The notes under the pieces were generated by a model. That model saw nothing but the letters and a program-made list of their open reading frames with translations. It was not told where the DNA came from and made no database searches. This document shows, one piece after another, positions 37,477 to 47,458 of a DNA stretch of 64,000 bases (positions within the stretch are counted from its first letter, which is position 1; each line of letters begins with the position of its first letter). A program made the translations under genes and the position numbers. Origin of the DNA: Bacteroidales bacterium. Lineage in GTDB: Bacteria; Bacteroidota; Bacteroidia; Bacteroidales; UBA3663. The stretch is from assembly GCA_017561935.1 (NCBI GenBank), contig JAFZBE010000056.1, positions 47,673 to 111,672 of the forward strand. Direction: 5' to 3'.

Positions 37477-39972
37477 TTACATAGTTACCTCAACAACATG
37501 CTTACCCGGAGTGGCCTTGATGACATTGCCTTCAATTGGCTTGCCATCGACGGTGATTGAGCTGATGCCCTTCTGGCGACCATTGGGGTTGTGGACCGTG
37601 ATGTCGAATTCGATGCCACGAAGGATGCGCTTCACGCTGTACTTCTTCAGGTCGGCAGGGATGCAGGGATCGATCTCGATGCCATCGTAGGTGGGCTTGA
37701 TGCCGAGGATGAACTGGGTGATGGTGTACCAGTTCCAGGCAGCCGTACCCGTTAGCCACGAGTTCTTGCCTTCGCCAGGCTTGGCGGCATCCTTTCCGGC
37801 CACCATCTGGCAATAGACGTATGGCTCGACCTTATGAAGCTGCTGGTCCTTGATCCATGCGGGGCAAATCTTGGTGTAGTGCTCCCAAGCGTCGTTGCCG
37901 CGTCCTGCGACGGTTTCGCCGATGATGACCCACGGATTGTTGTGGCAGAAGATGCCCGCATTCTCCTTGTAGCCGGCAGGGTAGGAGCTGATTTCGCCCA
38001 TCTCGACATGATAGGTGGTGTAGGCGGGGTTGTTGAGCACCATGCCGTGTTCGCAGTCGAGGTACTGCTTGCAGGCATCGAGGGCCTTTTCGACCATACC
38101 GTCCTCCATTCCAATGCCGGCCATGGTGCAGAAACCTTGCGACTCGATGAAGATCTTACCTTCCTCGTTCTCGTTCGAACCAATCTTGTTGCCGAAGAAG
38201 TCGTAGGCACGCAGGTACCACTCGCCATCCCAGCCATGCTGCTTCACAGCCTCGACCATCTCGTCGATGCATTGCTGTGCGCGACGGGCTTCCTCCTCGT
38301 ACTTGTCCCCAAGCGTCTGGCAGAGTTCGACATACTGTTTGCCGCAGAACACGAAGAGACCCGCAATCATCAGTGACTCGGCCTTGCTGCCTGTGGTCTT
38401 GTTCTCGGTGGTCTGGAACGACTCGTTCGGATCCCACGAGAAGCAGTTGAGGTTGAGGCAATCGTTCCAGTCGGCACGACCGATGAGGGGCAGCTTGTGT
38501 GGTCCGAGGTTCTCGACCACATGGTTGAACGAGATGCGAAGGTGTTCCATCAGCGTGACTTCTGAGCCCGGCTGGTTGTCCCAAGGCACCATCTCGTCGA
38601 GGATGCCGAAGTCGCCCGTCTCCTTGATGTAAGCGATGGTGCCGAAGATGAGCCACATCGGGTCATCGTTGAAGCCGCCACCGATGTCGTTGTTGCCGCG
38701 TTTGGTGAGGGGCTGGTATTGGTGGTAGCAGCCACCGTCGGGGAATTGAGTCGAAGCGATGTCGATGATGCGCTGGCGGGCACGACTTGGCACCTGATGA
38801 ACGAAGCCCACGAGGTCCTGGTTCGAGTCGCGGAAGCCCATGCCACGGCCTACACCGCTCTCGAAGAACGATGCCGAGCGCGAGAAGTTGAACGTGATCA
38901 TGCACTGGTATTGGTTCCAGATGTTCACCATGCGGTCCAGACGCTCGTCGCCGCTCTTGACCACATACTTGTCGAGCAGTTCGTCCCACATCTTGTGTAA
39001 CTCGTCGAATGCTGCATCGACGGCCTCGACGGTCGAGAACCTATGGATGGTTTCGAGAGCCTTCGTCTTGTTTACCAGCGTCACGTCGCTGTCCTGCGAA
39101 GAGAGGAGCGTGCCGTTCTTCTTGCGTTCGATGTCCTCGGTGGAGAATTTCTCGTCCTGCTCGTTCTCGACGTAGCCAAGCAGGAAGATGAAGTCCTTCG
39201 ACTCGCCTGGCAGGAGTGTTACCTCAATGTAATGGCTTGCGATGGGCGACCAGCCGTGAGCCAGCGAATTGGCAGGACGGCCAGCCATGACGCATTGGGG
39301 CGCTTCGAAGCCGTTATAGAGGCCAACGAACGACTCGCGATCGGTGTCATATCCCTGGATCGGCACATTGACGGTGTAATAGGCATAATGGTTGCGACGC
39401 TCCTTGTATTCCGTCTTGTGGTAGATGGTTGAGCCGTCGATTTCCACTTCGCCAGTTGACCAGTTGCGTTGGAAATTCTCCATGTCGGTGGCAGCATTCC
39501 ACAGACACCATTCGGCCAGCGAGAAGAGCTTTAGGTGCTTCGTCTCTTTGCTGTGGTTCGATAGGGTGACTTTCTGCACCTCGGCCCAAGTCTTGAGCGG
39601 AACGAAGAAGAGTACAGAAGCCTCCACGCCGTTCTTGGAGCCAGTGATGCGGGTGTAGTTCATGCCATGACGGCACTCATAGCTGTCGAGTGGCGTCTTG
39701 CAGGGCTTCCAACCAGGGTTCCAAACTGTTCCGTTGTCATTGATGTAGAAATAGCGACCGCCATTGTCCATGGGCACACCGTTGTAGCGATAGCGGGTGA
39801 TGCGGCGGAACTTGGCATCCTTGTAGAAGTTGTAGCCGCCTGCAGTGTTCGAAATGAGGCCGAAGAAATCCTCGTTCCCGAGGTAGTTGATCCAAGGGAA
39901 TGGCGTTGCGGGATTGGTGATGACGTATTCGCGACACTTGTCGTCGAAATACCCAAATACTTTTGTTTCCAT
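37477..39972 (-). CDS. GH94 cellobiose phosphorylase
   Basis: An 831-residue cytoplasmic enzyme. It shows the cellobiose-phosphorylase N-terminus ([37 protein letters not shown]), [17 protein letters not shown] and the catalytic-acid region [13 protein letters not shown]. It converts cellobiose and phosphate to glucose-1-phosphate and glucose. In this locus it would deal with the glucosyl-glucose units released from glucomannan, beside the GH130 enzyme for mannosyl-glucose. Confidence 0.93.
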   Translation of the reverse strand: METKVFGYFDDKCREYVITNPATPFPWINYLGNEDFFGLISNTAGGYNFYKDAKFRRITRYRYNGVPMDNGGRYFYINDNGTVWNPGWKPCKTPLDSYECRHGMNYTRITGSKNGVEASVLFFVPLKTWAEVQKVTLSNHSKETKHLKLFSLAEWCLWNAATDMENFQRNWSTGEVEIDGSTIYHKTEYKERRNHYAYYTVNVPIQGYDTDRESFVGLYNGFEAPQCVMAGRPANSLAHGWSPIASHYIEVTLLPGESKDFIFLLGYVENEQDEKFSTEDIERKKNGTLLSSQDSDVTLVNKTKALETIHRFSTVEAVDAAFDELHKMWDELLDKYVVKSGDERLDRMVNIWNQYQCMITFNFSRSASFFESGVGRGMGFRDSNQDLVGFVHQVPSRARQRIIDIASTQFPDGGCYHQYQPLTKRGNNDIGGGFNDDPMWLIFGTIAYIKETGDFGILDEMVPWDNQPGSEVTLMEHLRISFNHVVENLGPHKLPLIGRADWNDCLNLNCFSWDPNESFQTTENKTTGSKAESLMIAGLFVFCGKQYVELCQTLGDKYEEEARRAQQCIDEMVEAVKQHGWDGEWYLRAYDFFGNKIGSNENEEGKIFIESQGFCTMAGIGMEDGMVEKALDACKQYLDCEHGMVLNNPAYTTYHVEMGEISSYPAGYKENAGIFCHNNPWVIIGETVAGRGNDAWEHYTKICPAWIKDQQLHKVEPYVYCQMVAGKDAAKPGEGKNSWLTGTAAWNWYTITQFILGIKPTYDGIEIDPCIPADLKKYSVKRILRGIEFDITVHNPNGRQKGISSITVDGKPIEGNVIKATPGKHVVEVTM

Positions 39973-39993
39973 TGTATTTTTTAATATTTGTGA

Positions 39994-40027
39994 TTCCAGA
40001 GTCTCCTTTCGTCAGGAAACTCCGGAA
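39994..40027 (-). repeat. Hairpin between the large GH26 gene and GH94 gene
   Basis: TTCCAGAGTCTCCT pairs with AGGAAACTCCGGAA with two mismatches and a 6-nt loop. It lies in the transcript between the upstream surface-protein genes and the cytoplasmic enzyme genes, and may set their ratio. No T-run follows. Confidence 0.5.
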
Positions 40028-40044
40028 AGATATGTGGTGAATAT

Positions 40045-41835
40045 TTACTTGAGCATATCGCGGGTGATGACATACGGGCTGTTCATGGCATTTTGCCACC
40101 ATTCCTGCGGGGCGTATGCTGTGCCTTCGCCCTCATACCATGGCATGAACCACGACCAGGTGGCACCAGCTTCGAACTGTGCCCCGACATTGGCCACATC
40201 GCCACACTCCGATAGTGTTACCATCTTGTTAGGATAGGTGAATTGCACTTGTTGGAAGATGGAGTTGATGCCGTCGGCATCCGTTTGACTGTAGATATCC
40301 ACGCCGACAATATCGACGTATGTATCCCCGGGATACCAGCTTGGGTCGATGGCTGTCGGGATGTCGGTCCATACCCAGATAAGGTTGTTGACACCTTGCG
40401 CCTTCATGTAGTCATACATGGCGATCCAGAGTTTCTTGAAGACCTCGGGGCCTTCCTTGCCCCACCAGAACCAGGCACCAGTGCCGGCTTGATAGACGTC
40501 ATAGTTGCCCTTGGCCTCATGGAAGGGACGCCAGATGACGGCAATGCCCAGTTCCTGCATGGTCTTGAGGTAACCTGCCACCTTCGCAAGATCATCGTTC
40601 CAGATCTTGTTCTCCCAAGTGCCTTCGGCAAGGCAGTTGCTTGGCATGAAGGTGGTGGCGTTGGGATGGATCACATATTCGATATTGGCCTTCTTGGCAC
40701 GTTGGGGTGCAGCATTGCTCGACGAGAGCGTGACGCCCGTGAGCGTGTAGTCATGGCCCGAAACGATGAGTCCATTGGACTGGATAGCAGCGAGGATGGT
40801 GGCATCGACGGTAATACTGAAGTCGCCCGTGATGTCGAAGTATTCATACGATTTTCCATTATCATCGACAAGGCCTTGCCAAGAGCTGCCGTCCTTGAAC
40901 GAGCCCTGAGCACCACTCTTCACGTCCTTTGTGTGGGCAGTGATGACATCTCCTACTTGGACAATTGACAGGGTAGCAGCTTCAATTCTGTACCATCCTG
41001 ACCAATCTGTCGGCATGACCTTCTCTTCGGTCGATAGGGTAGTGCCATCGCCTGGTTCAGGTTCGGGGTCTGCAACGGGTTCTTCCGAGGGAACATTCCA
41101 ATGCCACATCGCAGCCACGATGCCGCCAGCATTGTGCCAGTCGGTGACGGGTGTCATGTCGGAATAGTTGATCCAGGAACCATCATAGGGCAGGTGAATG
41201 AAGTCGTAGCAGTTGATGGCCGGGTATTTGCCCGTCCACTGAAAGACCTGTTCGGCATTGTCATAGTTCCAGTTCACATCGGCCATCGTACCCGAGAAGG
41301 TCTTCTGGCCATAGTTGGAGAGCAATGTCTGGTAGAGCGCCTTGGCCTCACTGGTGGCATTGCTGTTAATGAGGGTTGTAGCAGGAGCGATATTGATCGA
41401 AGTCCAGGAGATGGTGATATCCTGCTCGTTCGTCTTTCGTGTCGGACCATAGACGAGGCCTGCAGGAATCGTGAGGACGAGTTCCGAGACGGCAGGTGCC
41501 GTGAATTCGATGGTGAGCAGATGGCTGGCTCCATAGACCACGGCCTTGTTGACGGGAGTTCCGTTGAGCGTGATCTGCGCTTTTGCCGCTGTGGCGAAGC
41601 CAATGTTCTCGTCAAACATAAGTGCTATGGTGTGGGTGCCTGGATAGAGCTGCATGCCGGTGGCGAGTGTATTGCTCGACGTGGTCAACGTGTCGGTCCC
41701 GTTGCAGATGATGCCCATGAACGTGGGAGCAGGAGCATCGATTTCCGTATATTGTGCGTCGGTGTCCATGCAGGCTGTCCACCCGAAGGGGACAGCTGCT
41801 GCACAAAGGACAGAGAGTATCTTGAAGGTTTTCAT
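40045..41835 (-). CDS. GH26 beta-mannanase with an inserted beta-sandwich domain
   Basis: A 596-residue protein. The signal region runs to TAC, so it is probably a lipoprotein. Residues 35-150 are an Ig-like module. The GH26 barrel starts near 160 (FSGTMADVNWN). It is interrupted at about 255-395 by a separate beta-rich domain that opens with an acidic linker (DPEPEPGDGT) and includes TDWSGWYRIEAA and YFDITGDFSITVDA. It then resumes with acid/base Glu in WRPFHEAKGN (about 440) and nucleophile Glu in LSECGDVAN (about 542). The insert resembles carbohydrate-binding modules. It is likely the surface endo-mannanase. Confidence 0.88.
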   Translation of the reverse strand: MKTFKILSVLCAAAVPFGWTACMDTDAQYTEIDAPAPTFMGIICNGTDTLTTSSNTLATGMQLYPGTHTIALMFDENIGFATAAKAQITLNGTPVNKAVVYGASHLLTIEFTAPAVSELVLTIPAGLVYGPTRKTNEQDITISWTSINIAPATTLINSNATSEAKALYQTLLSNYGQKTFSGTMADVNWNYDNAEQVFQWTGKYPAINCYDFIHLPYDGSWINYSDMTPVTDWHNAGGIVAAMWHWNVPSEEPVADPEPEPGDGTTLSTEEKVMPTDWSGWYRIEAATLSIVQVGDVITAHTKDVKSGAQGSFKDGSSWQGLVDDNGKSYEYFDITGDFSITVDATILAAIQSNGLIVSGHDYTLTGVTLSSSNAAPQRAKKANIEYVIHPNATTFMPSNCLAEGTWENKIWNDDLAKVAGYLKTMQELGIAVIWRPFHEAKGNYDVYQAGTGAWFWWGKEGPEVFKKLWIAMYDYMKAQGVNNLIWVWTDIPTAIDPSWYPGDTYVDIVGVDIYSQTDADGINSIFQQVQFTYPNKMVTLSECGDVANVGAQFEAGATWSWFMPWYEGEGTAYAPQEWWQNAMNSPYVITRDMLK

Positions 41836-41860
41836 ATCATTTACAAGCTAATTCATGACT

Positions 41861-44218
41861 TTATTCGACAGTGATCTTGGTGATGGTCGTTCGATACCCG
41901 TTGGCCAAGAATACGCCACCCCAGTACTGTATGGTGTAGGCTGTGTCGAGCATCTCCTGTGTCAGGGTGAACGAGACAGCACCATTGTTGGCAGCCAGGT
42001 CCCAGGTCTCGTAAGAGAAAACTGCGTATGTAGGTCCCCAGTGTCCTTCGACAATCTGCAGCTGCCAGTCATCGGCCATAGGTGTGACATAGAAGCGGAT
42101 GGTCTGTCCGGCCTTGACCCCAGCTTCGGCAAGTTCAGCACCGCCATCGCTGAAGAACGTGGGTTGGTTGCCCCAGTTGTCGGCTACGGCCTCGCCTGTC
42201 CAAAGCACAGTTTCCAGACTGATGGTGCGCTTCACGTCAATCTTGTTGACGATGAGGCCTTCACCTTGCATGATCCAGCAGTATCCCCAATCGATGATGG
42301 TGGTGAGCTGTTCAGCCAGTTTCTGCGTGACAGGTATCTCGATATAGCCCACACTGAGGTCATAGATGCCCGCGTTGATGTTGTTCCCGTTGTTGAGGCC
42401 GGTGGCTACACCGATCTCTTCTTGGCCAGTCCAATGTCCGTCGAAGAACTGTATCTGCCACCAGTCGTTGAAGTTGGTAGCCCAAATGCGGATCACATCA
42501 CCTGCCTGCAGACCCATGTCGGCAAAGGCAGAGGCACTCTCACCTGTCGATTGTACATTGCTGCCAAACTCCCAGTTGAAGCTCCAGGCATCGAGCTTGA
42601 CTGCACCCGTCCAGATGACGAAGGTCTGCTCGGTGTTCGGAATGACACTCAATGCATATTCCACTTCACCGTTCGACGAGATGAGCTTCAGTACCGACGA
42701 GCGACCTGCATTGTCGGGGATACGAATATAGAGTTCGTCGTTGACGAATATATACTGGCAGTCGATGCCGTCAATCTGCACGCCGATGAGCTTGTCACCG
42801 TTGACCACTGCGACGCTGAACATTTGACCAGCCTTGAGTTCCGCGTCTTCACCCGGCATCTCGGGGATGAAGCAGAAAACGGGAGAATCCACATCAAGAT
42901 TGTCAAACGTTACGGTCTCGCCATTGCTCATCTTGATACCTATGGTACCCGATACCGCGGTGACGGGGACTGTTACGACAAGCTCGGCATCTGTTTGCAT
43001 AACGAATGTATTGACGATACATTCTTCGGCAAAGGTAATCTCGCTGACGAGGTCGAGGTTCCTGCCCGAGATGGTGAGGTCACTACCTGCCGAAACTATT
43101 GTAGGATTGTAGGCAATGAGTTCGGGCTTGGCTGTCTCGATGGCAACCGATTGTTGGGCGCCGCTCTTGCAGACAAGCATCAGGTCACCGCTTTGTGCCC
43201 CTTGGGGAACTGTCAGAGAAAGAGACGTTGCCGACTGTTCTCTGGGAGCAACCGTGTATTCTACACCAGGGAAGATGGCTCCGCTCACCACGTCAAGGTC
43301 CTTGCCGGTGATGGTGAGCTTGTCACCGCTGCGTAGTCCGCTGGCAGGAGTTGCCACGATTTCGGTAGGCATCTGCATGCCGATGTAGGCAATGATGACC
43401 TCCACGCCAGAGGCGGGATACACGGCGATGGTGGCAGCGTCGGGTGTGTTGTCGGGCAGGACAAATGAAATCTCGGTGGCCTCGCTGTTGATCGAGAACT
43501 TGGTCTCCGTTTCGGCCACAGTGAGCCGCCTTACGAGGTCGAAGTCGGTGCCCTGGAGGGTGATGGCATCACCGGTCTTTTTGCCGGTAAGGTTGGCAAT
43601 CTCACCGACAGCAGGCAGCGTCACGATGAGGCTTTCTTCACTCTCGACGACCTGTTCGCCATCGCTCACTGCCACGCGTCCGGTCTGTGCCGTCTCGGGC
43701 ACATAAAGGGCAATCTTGTAGCGCGTGTGCTCCTGGAACTGGTCTTCGAAGATAGTGTCGCCCACGGCGAAGACAACTGCATTCATGAGGTTGAGGTAGT
43801 CGCCTTCGATGGTGAGCAGGTCACCGGCTTTCACCTGAACGGGTGAGAGCTTGTCGATGCTGATAGGTTCGGTATAGGTGATGTCGCTCTCGGTAAAGAG
43901 GCTGCCACCTGCATACTTGAGTTCGATGCGTCCTACTTCCGGTCCGTCCTTGGGGACGGTGACCATGATGCAGTTTTCGCTAAGGACGTTGATGTCGTTC
44001 ACTACGACATTGCCGGGGAAGATGACACTGGTGATTTGGTTAAGACCACTGCCCACAAAGCGTATCTGTCCGCCACGAGCCACGGGGCTGGGGCCGAACG
44101 CATTGAGTGATACGCCTCCCTTATATTGATTGGTGTCGAGCTGGTTGTCCTCCGAGCAGGAGACTGCGGCGAACAGCAGCGTGCAGACAGCCGTCAGAAC
44201 ATATAATATCTTTTTCAT
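41861..44218 (-). CDS. Surface glycan-binding lipoprotein with IPT/TIG repeats
   Basis: A 785-residue lipoprotein (lipobox AVSC). It has a series of five or so IPT/TIG Ig-like domains (each opening like 'SPVARGGQIRFVGSGLNQI' or 'GDKLTITGKDL'). Two related C-terminal beta-sandwich modules follow: one from VIWTGAVKLDAWSFNW with a WQIQFFDGHW strand, one from VLWTGEAVADNWG with WQLQIVEGHWG. The paired Trp-rich modules are the likely glycan-binding parts. It sits directly after the SGBP-B-like gene and before the surface mannanase, as expected for an SGBP of this PUL. Confidence 0.8.
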   Translation of the reverse strand: MKKILYVLTAVCTLLFAAVSCSEDNQLDTNQYKGGVSLNAFGPSPVARGGQIRFVGSGLNQITSVIFPGNVVVNDINVLSENCIMVTVPKDGPEVGRIELKYAGGSLFTESDITYTEPISIDKLSPVQVKAGDLLTIEGDYLNLMNAVVFAVGDTIFEDQFQEHTRYKIALYVPETAQTGRVAVSDGEQVVESEESLIVTLPAVGEIANLTGKKTGDAITLQGTDFDLVRRLTVAETETKFSINSEATEISFVLPDNTPDAATIAVYPASGVEVIIAYIGMQMPTEIVATPASGLRSGDKLTITGKDLDVVSGAIFPGVEYTVAPREQSATSLSLTVPQGAQSGDLMLVCKSGAQQSVAIETAKPELIAYNPTIVSAGSDLTISGRNLDLVSEITFAEECIVNTFVMQTDAELVVTVPVTAVSGTIGIKMSNGETVTFDNLDVDSPVFCFIPEMPGEDAELKAGQMFSVAVVNGDKLIGVQIDGIDCQYIFVNDELYIRIPDNAGRSSVLKLISSNGEVEYALSVIPNTEQTFVIWTGAVKLDAWSFNWEFGSNVQSTGESASAFADMGLQAGDVIRIWATNFNDWWQIQFFDGHWTGQEEIGVATGLNNGNNINAGIYDLSVGYIEIPVTQKLAEQLTTIIDWGYCWIMQGEGLIVNKIDVKRTISLETVLWTGEAVADNWGNQPTFFSDGGAELAEAGVKAGQTIRFYVTPMADDWQLQIVEGHWGPTYAVFSYETWDLAANNGAVSFTLTQEMLDTAYTIQYWGGVFLANGYRTTITKITVE

Positions 44219-44230
44219 AGTGCTTGTGCT

Positions 44231-45622
44231 TTATTGATTCGGAACGACACGGATGTTGTCAATCTTCATGATGGGTGTACAGTCGGTTCCGGCTACACCG
44301 CCAGCTGAAACGAAGAACTCCAGGTTGGCGAAGGACTCGGCATTAAGGCTTCCCGATGCGGGACTGCCGTCCCAGTAGTAGATAAACTGAGAAGCGATGG
44401 GAAGAGATACCGTAATCCATTTGTCGCCGGTATCGAAGGAGCCAGATAGGGTCCAGGGGCGATAGAGAGCGCGAGGCAGGGAGATGGCCTCATCATGGAA
44501 GTAGGTGTTGTTGCAGCCGGCCAGCTTGTTACCATAGATGTCGGTAACGTCCGCACTACCGTTCGAGACAAGGTTGACACCCGAGAAGATGATTTGCATG
44601 GCGCAGGCACTCCAGGGATAATCAGAAGGAATATTGAGCTCGAACTTGACCGTCATGTTGACATAGTCGGTGAAGTCCACCACATCGTTCAGACGGACAC
44701 AGTCATCGGTGGCATACGTCTCGGGATCGGCCCAGTTGCCTGCCCAGTATTCGAAGTGGAAATGTGAGTCATCCCAAGTGTCGCCACTGCCGGCCAAGGC
44801 TGCATCGCCTGTGCCGAATTGCAGGTAGTTGCCCTTGATGGCGGTCTCGTCGGTGGTGATGGTCTGGCTGTGCCAGCCATGGTTCGAGCGCACGATGTCG
44901 TCGAAGTCGAAAAGCATGCCTCGCGAGTCGAGATAACGGAACGAGGAAGCCGTGGTGCCATAGATGGATGTCATCGAGATGGCCCCTTCGGCAGCGCCTT
45001 CGGGGACGATGGCCACGCATGAAGTGTAGTCATCGGCGATGGACTTGATGTGGGCTGCTATATCCTTGCCGTCAGCATCGCGGAACGAGAGGGTCAGCGG
45101 TACATTGGGGTCATCGACCATGTAGTTGCCTGTGATGGTCACTTCGTCGCCAATGGCAGCATATTCGCAGCTCATGGCATTAATCTGGGGTGCAGGAATC
45201 ACTACCGAGAAGTCGTAGGAGATGGTATCCTGACTTTTGGTAACCATATAGATTTTATCGGTCACCAATGACGGGACGGCACTCGGAACCGATACGATAA
45301 GCGTATTGTCGGTGATGTAGCTTGAGTTGAGGATGGCTTTCTTGTCGTTGAAGTACATCTCATACACCGACCGCAGGTTTGAGCCCACCAGACAGAGCAC
45401 AGCCTGTGGTGAAGCGCTTGTGACGAGTTGACCGTTGGTGTAGAGGGTGTTTTCGTCATCGTTGTAGCCCTTGATTTCACTCGAAAGGCAACGGATGTAA
45501 TCAACCGTAGGGGTGCCTCCTGCCACTTCGTATGCATCGGGGGTGTCGTCGCAGCTGCTCATCGTCATGAGTGCGATGCAGCCGAGAAGGCAAGCGTTGA
45601 AATGTTTATAATGAGTATTCAT
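44231..45622 (-). CDS. Surface glycan-binding protein, SGBP-B-like lipoprotein
   Basis: A 463-residue lipoprotein (lipobox MSSC). IPT/TIG domains fill residues 35-230 (VLCLVGSNLRSVYEMYFNDK; GDEVTITGNYMV). A C-terminal lectin-like domain follows (MLFDFDDIVRSNHGWHSQ; NLEFFVSAGG; MKIDNIRVVPN), as in 'glycan-binding surface protein' families of Bacteroidetes PULs. It captures polysaccharide at the outer surface. It lies 26 bp after susD. Confidence 0.82.
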   Translation of the reverse strand: MNTHYKHFNACLLGCIALMTMSSCDDTPDAYEVAGGTPTVDYIRCLSSEIKGYNDDENTLYTNGQLVTSASPQAVLCLVGSNLRSVYEMYFNDKKAILNSSYITDNTLIVSVPSAVPSLVTDKIYMVTKSQDTISYDFSVVIPAPQINAMSCEYAAIGDEVTITGNYMVDDPNVPLTLSFRDADGKDIAAHIKSIADDYTSCVAIVPEGAAEGAISMTSIYGTTASSFRYLDSRGMLFDFDDIVRSNHGWHSQTITTDETAIKGNYLQFGTGDAALAGSGDTWDDSHFHFEYWAGNWADPETYATDDCVRLNDVVDFTDYVNMTVKFELNIPSDYPWSACAMQIIFSGVNLVSNGSADVTDIYGNKLAGCNNTYFHDEAISLPRALYRPWTLSGSFDTGDKWITVSLPIASQFIYYWDGSPASGSLNAESFANLEFFVSAGGVAGTDCTPIMKIDNIRVVPNQ

Positions 45623-45648
45623 TGTACTGTCTTTTCTTTATCGATGAC

Positions 45649-47427
45649 TTATTCGTAAGAGTAGGTGGCGCGCACATCTACATGCACACCATCAACATTG
45701 GAACCGAGATTGGGATTGAAGGTCACGTCTTCAGTCGGGAAAGGCAGGTAGAAGTAGTTCTTGCCCGTGTCTGGATCGCGCTTCATCAGGCCTTCGACGT
45801 AGGGCTCGGCAGTGTTTGTGTCATAGCCCATGCTGTTTGTGACGTTCCAGCTGCCATTGCTGTAATAACCGAAGTAGAGGTCATTGAGGCCCCATAGCGC
45901 GTTGCGTTTCTGCCCCTTGAGCTGCTGGATGGCAAAGGTGGGGTTCCAGTAGCTGACGCGCACGAAGTCGTACCAGCGGTCGCCTTCGAGGGCAAACTCC
46001 AGACGACGTTCTTTCCAGATGTCCATCCAGCTGAAGCTTGTCGCGGGAGATGCAGAAGGAATGGCGCGTTGGTGAACGGCATTGAAGCAAGCCACGGCCG
46101 TGGGGTCGGAGGTCGTAGCATCGATGCCCTGCGAAGCGGGGAGCTTGGCTTCGGCATAGATGAGATAAACTTCCGACAGGCGGAGTATGTGGGTGGCTAG
46201 GGAATTGTTCATGTAGGTTGCCGAATGGCCGGCACCCTGCTGGTGGTCGTATGCATCGCCATAAAGATGCTTTACGACGTTGGCTCCAGTTGACGAGGCA
46301 AGTTCGCCACGGCAGCTGGCATAATAGGTGTCGTCGTAGATGAAACGCAAGTAGTCGAACCCTCCCTTATCCTGCCAGAAGTAATCGTACTTGAAGCCCG
46401 GCAGCATCATCGTTGCCTTCAGACGGGTATCGGTAGCATTGATCCACGAATCGGGTGTCTGTTCCAGGAGCTTTACGCCAAAGGCTTCCTGAAGATCAAT
46501 CGATGGGGAGGTCCAGTCTCCCCAGCAGTCGCCAAATTCGTCAAACCCCGTCATGCCCAGATCCGACTGCAGGGTATTCTGCGCGGTCCATACGTTGCCG
46601 TTGGCAGTCCAGCGCCAAGCATAGAGGCTCTCCTGGCATTTGTTGTTAGTCAGGCGATAGATGTCGCTGAAGTTTTCCATGAGCGAGCGACCCGAGTTCT
46701 CGATGACGTGGAGGGCATGATCCGCAGCTTGGTCAAGGTAGCTTTGGTTGAGTTCGCCCGATATACCTGCCATCGACAGGTAGGTCTTCGCCATCAAGGC
46801 CTCGGCGCAATAACGGTCGATACGACCTGCTGCACTACTCTCGGGAAGGAGTTCCATGGCTTTTTCAAGCGTCATGAGGATGTACTCATAGACATCGGAA
46901 CGCTTCACCTTTGGGTAAGTGTTGTAGTCGCCGGCATTGAGTGATGCGGTGTTGTCGTGGACAATAGGGACTTCACCGAAGCTGCGCACGAGGTAAAAGT
47001 ATGCCATGGCTTTCCAGGCAAGGCATTCGCCCAGACACTGATTGCGCACACTCTCGGAGAGCTTGCCTGTCGAACCCTTGATGCTGTTATATACCGTGTT
47101 ACTGTGTCCGATGACAGCCCAAAGGGAATATGACATGTTCACCAGACTCTCGTCCGAGCCGTTGACGGTGAAGTTCAGATAGGGACTGTTGCCCAAATAG
47201 AGGTTGCCCGAGAGCACTTCGCCCACCTTGAAGTAGCCGCGCTGGAAGTCATACCAGGGCGAGTTGTAGAGATAGTTGACGCCAGAGATACATTGGTCGT
47301 CGGTTTGATAATAATTGTCGGCGTTGTACGCGTCCTTGGTCGGCTTGTCCAGGAAGTCATCGCAGGACGACATCGCCAGAGCGAATACGGCAGCCAATGC
47401 AATATATTTATATAATGTATATTTCAT
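45649..47427 (-). CDS. SusD/RagB-family glycan-binding lipoprotein
   Basis: A 592-residue outer-membrane lipoprotein (lipobox SSC at about residue 22). It is a SusD homologue with N-terminal DDFLDKPTKDAYNADNYYQT and TPR-like helices. It forms the lid on the SusC barrel and binds the oligosaccharide. It lies 31 bp after susC. Confidence 0.95.
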   Translation of the reverse strand: MKYTLYKYIALAAVFALAMSSCDDFLDKPTKDAYNADNYYQTDDQCISGVNYLYNSPWYDFQRGYFKVGEVLSGNLYLGNSPYLNFTVNGSDESLVNMSYSLWAVIGHSNTVYNSIKGSTGKLSESVRNQCLGECLAWKAMAYFYLVRSFGEVPIVHDNTASLNAGDYNTYPKVKRSDVYEYILMTLEKAMELLPESSAAGRIDRYCAEALMAKTYLSMAGISGELNQSYLDQAADHALHVIENSGRSLMENFSDIYRLTNNKCQESLYAWRWTANGNVWTAQNTLQSDLGMTGFDEFGDCWGDWTSPSIDLQEAFGVKLLEQTPDSWINATDTRLKATMMLPGFKYDYFWQDKGGFDYLRFIYDDTYYASCRGELASSTGANVVKHLYGDAYDHQQGAGHSATYMNNSLATHILRLSEVYLIYAEAKLPASQGIDATTSDPTAVACFNAVHQRAIPSASPATSFSWMDIWKERRLEFALEGDRWYDFVRVSYWNPTFAIQQLKGQKRNALWGLNDLYFGYYSNGSWNVTNSMGYDTNTAEPYVEGLMKRDPDTGKNYFYLPFPTEDVTFNPNLGSNVDGVHVDVRATYSYE

Positions 47428-47458
47428 AATACGATGTCTTTTGTATTGGAGAGATAAT

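Noticed and set aside
41855..43336. Long plus-strand frame of 493 residues
   Set aside because: Antisense shadow of the IPT/TIG lipoprotein in GC-rich DNA; no sensible domain. The same applies to long frames at 13481-14398, 15341-16282 and 49028-50200.
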